Source: Aquiflexum gelatinilyticum (GTDB taxonomy: Bacteria; Bacteroidota; Bacteroidia; Cytophagales; Cyclobacteriaceae). From it: a DNA stretch of 64,000 nt. The notes under the pieces were generated by a model. That model was not told where the DNA came from. It saw nothing but the letters and a program-made list of their open reading frames with translations, and searched no databases. The translations under genes were made by a program, and so were the position numbers. The DNA lies in assembly GCF_024741135.1 (NCBI RefSeq), contig NZ_JANSUY010000027.1, positions 1 through 64,000 on the forward strand, written 5' to 3'. Positions 62,087 to 64,000 of this stretch are shown here, in pieces. The stretch's first letter is position 1. Every line of letters begins with the position of its first letter.

Positions 62087-64000
62087 TTAATCCTTTTCAG
62101 GACTTCCGGTATTTGCATCTTCATCAAAATCACCTTTTTGGGTTTCAAAACTTGACCTGAAGTGAATATCCCTTTGAGGGAAAGGAATAACGATTCCTTC
62201 TTTTTTGAACAAGACATCAACCTTATTGATGATGTCCCCTTTGACAAATGGAACTTCAAGGTAATGCGTTACCCAAAAAGCAATTTCAAGATCTATTCTA
62301 CTGTCACCAAATAGTAATGGAAGGACTCGTGGTACCGGTTGTTTATTAATCCGACCATCATTCATCAACATTTCTTTGATCAAATTGGATGCCTTTTCGA
62401 GATCTGTTCCATAAGCAACACCTACTACAATGGATACTTTTTTCCCTTTGCCCATGGTCCAGTTCACCAATTGTTGACCAAGCAAATCCCCATTGGGAAT
62501 GATAATGCTTGCCCCCTCAAACATATTGACTACACTGCTTCTAAATCCGATCGATTTCATCACTCCGGGTTTTCCGTTGATTTCGATCAGGTCACCTACC
62601 TTGACAGGATTCTCAAATGCAATGATGACACCACTCACCAGGTTATTGAACAATCCTTGCAGACCAAGTCCTATACCCACTCCCAAAGCACCAAGTACAA
62701 TGGTGATTTTGTCGAGTGGAATCCCTGATGCTGCAAAAGCCAAAAACAATCCCATACTGATAATAAAAATCTGTACCAAAAGAAGCCAACTGCCCAAACT
62801 GATGTGTTTTCTTTGGGCAGGTGAATTTGCCACATCCGGATCAGAACTGAAAAATGATACTATCCTTGACAAAAGGACCGAAACAACCAATATCACCAGG
62901 AATATAAAAAGTCCATTGATCGTAAAATCATAATTCCCTAGTGTCCTGGGATCATTAAGAAAATTATTAAAATTACTTGTGATCAGGTGAAAGGTGTAGA
63001 AATTCCTGCCAACCAAAATAATCCAGCCGATACCTAGAAGGAAATAAAATATACCCGGTACCTTTTCTCCAATCCTATCAAAGTTTATGAAAAATAATTT
63101 TTTGTCAGGTTTATTGTACATGTTGGATGCCAATGCCAATACCTGATTGATCAACCTCACTGTCCATAACAAAATGATGCCTGCCACCACGCCCAAATAA
63201 CCACTGACTAAGAGTGCTTTGGATAAATTAATGCTGCCAAAAAGATTGAATATCAGGGACAGAGTTTGCATAAAAACCATGTAGCCAACAAAATACAATA
63301 TCCTTCTTTCCTTTAATTGGGCTCTTTTGTCATTCAGAAACAAAAAGCTGCCATATACCATTCCGATTATGGATAATAGCAAAATTAGAATTCTTTCAAT
63401 TTTGGTGAATATCAGTATCAGGTTGATGGAATTTGAAATAAAAAAAACCAAAAGCACAACAATCCAAAAAGTCAGCCAATACCTAGATAAAAACCGAAAA
63501 AACAGCACTGTGAGCGCAAGTCCTGCCACCATCCAAAGAAAAAAGTGAAAAACAAACGGAGGAGAAGGGAAAAAAAACTGAAAGAAACCGATGATTATGA
63601 TCAAAGCCGATAATAACGGGTTTTTGACGACAAGGTGTTGGTTGTCGCTTCCCTCAATCAATCCTTCCTCATTTGCCCGAACTTTTAAATTGTGAATAAA
63701 ATATGCCAACATTAACACCAAAATTACCATCAACCCTATTCTACCTCCATACAATTGGAAATAAAGACTGAATGCAATGATTTCTTTTTCGTTTGAGATT
63801 TTGATGACCTCTTTGAAAGGCAAGTCAGAAAAACCAAGCCCCATAAATCCAAAAGTCTCTTTTGAAAATAATACACTGTTAAGCTCAGTACGTTTGGTTT
63901 CGATTTCCATTATCGAAGCTTCAAGTAAAATTAATTCTCCATCCACCCTTGCCAACAATTTATCCAGACTGTTTAATGTATTGTGGAGCATGTTGAAAGT
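62087..64000 (-). CDS. MscS-family mechanosensitive ion channel, partial at window edge
   Basis: The visible part has a start-like ATG at 63991 (634 residues), but the codons before it stay open to the window end, and an N-terminal soluble region normally precedes them, so the gene probably continues past 64000. About ten transmembrane helices lead to the MscS pore and beta domain: LGALGVGIGLGLQGLFNNLVSGVIIAFENPVKVGDLIEI, SIGFRSSVVNMFEGASIIIPNG and VSIVVGVAYGTDLEKA. The C-terminus (PQRDIHFRS) is short and acidic. It is a large MscK/YbdG-like channel that would open under membrane tension on osmotic downshift. Confidence 0.88.
   Translation of the reverse strand, partial: TFNMLHNTLNSLDKLLARVDGELILLEASIMEIETKRTELNSVLFSKETFGFMGLGFSDLPFKEVIKISNEKEIIAFSLYFQLYGGRIGLMVILVLMLAYFIHNLKVRANEEGLIEGSDNQHLVVKNPLLSALIIIIGFFQFFFPSPPFVFHFFLWMVAGLALTVLFFRFLSRYWLTFWIVVLLVFFISNSINLILIFTKIERILILLLSIIGMVYGSFLFLNDKRAQLKERRILYFVGYMVFMQTLSLIFNLFGSINLSKALLVSGYLGVVAGIILLWTVRLINQVLALASNMYNKPDKKLFFINFDRIGEKVPGIFYFLLGIGWIILVGRNFYTFHLITSNFNNFLNDPRTLGNYDFTINGLFIFLVILVVSVLLSRIVSFFSSDPDVANSPAQRKHISLGSWLLLVQIFIISMGLFLAFAASGIPLDKITIVLGALGVGIGLGLQGLFNNLVSGVIIAFENPVKVGDLIEINGKPGVMKSIGFRSSVVNMFEGASIIIPNGDLLGQQLVNWTMGKGKKVSIVVGVAYGTDLEKASNLIKEMLMNDGRINKQPVPRVLPLLFGDSRIDLEIAFWVTHYLEVPFVKGDIINKVDVLFKKEGIVIPFPQRDIHFRSSFETQKGDFDEDANTGSPEKD

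Noticed and set aside
1-64000. Prophage, integrative element or rRNA/tRNA genes
   Set aside because: I found no integrase, capsid, transposase or tRNA/rRNA pattern in the intergenic sequence; I could not run a covariance search, so small RNAs may be missed.

Overview
The window is a stretch of bacterial chromosome that looks like a member of the Bacteroidota, most likely order Cytophagales, family Cyclobacteriaceae (inference). The support is a SusC/SusD pair, a RemB-like gliding protein, CRTAC1/ASPIC lipoproteins, DUF1080 proteins, a DUF4293 protein, a cysteine-free L31, promoters of the Bacteroidota type (TTTG, about 20 bases, TAnnTTTG) and weak Shine-Dalgarno signals. I see no rRNA, tRNA, CRISPR array, prophage, integrase or intact insertion sequence. 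The last gene (a MscS channel) runs off the right edge.

Layout. 0.2-3 kb: a minus-strand operon of a Tat-exported Gfo/Idh/MocA oxidoreductase and two DUF1080 (3-keto-disaccharide hydrolase type) proteins, fitting extracytoplasmic sugar oxidation and cleavage; a second Tat-exported Gfo/Idh/MocA protein lies at 9.5 kb. 3-9.3 kb: a BtuF-like metal/cobalamin-binding protein with an octamer tandem repeat touching its start codon, an M42 aminopeptidase, a shortened four-helix-bundle (S23/IVP) gene between related repeats, an acyl-CoA carboxylase carboxyltransferase subunit, a Ppx/GppA phosphatase and a type-2 malate/lactate dehydrogenase. 11-14.3 kb: a DUF4397 lipoprotein and a minus-strand run divIC-like, outer-membrane protein, cysE, cysM. 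14.5-18.6 kb: a BNR/sortilin-like propeller protein, a beta-barrel protein and a lone receiver domain. 18.7-26.9 kb: a tight minus-strand run (sugar nucleotidyltransferase, holB, RimB-like protease, rimK, hemC, cyclophilin lipoprotein, rmlD-like reductase, SNF symporter), with rpmE2 upstream.

27-43.5 kb: an orphan secreted protein, RemB, two ABC exporters, a YifB/ComM AAA protein, a trans-sulfuration PLP enzyme, a DUF4293 membrane protein, truA, small envelope proteins, hemE and a MOSC protein. Several intergenic gaps here are filled with dispersed repeats.

44-61.2 kb is the most distinctive region: susC-susD, a strong terminator hairpin, then three tandem CRTAC1/ASPIC-UnbV giant lipoproteins (about 1,100 residues each) with one small lipoprotein between the first and second, and finally a vanadium-dependent haloperoxidase-type lipoprotein with its active-site motifs intact. 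I read this as one envelope-associated system: SusCD imports a ligand, the propeller lipoproteins bind it or act as scaffold, and the PAP2/haloperoxidase enzyme acts on it. The substrate is unknown. The window closes with rsmG and the partial mscS-type gene.

Three repeat classes deserve attention: a dispersed palindrome of about 75 bp (39.0 and 52.3 kb, half copy at 27.1 kb), a CGCAAAG-type repeat (27.0, 27.2, 42.3 and 56.3 kb, the last inside a reading frame) and GGTTATT-type tandem repeats (3.8 and 30.4 kb).
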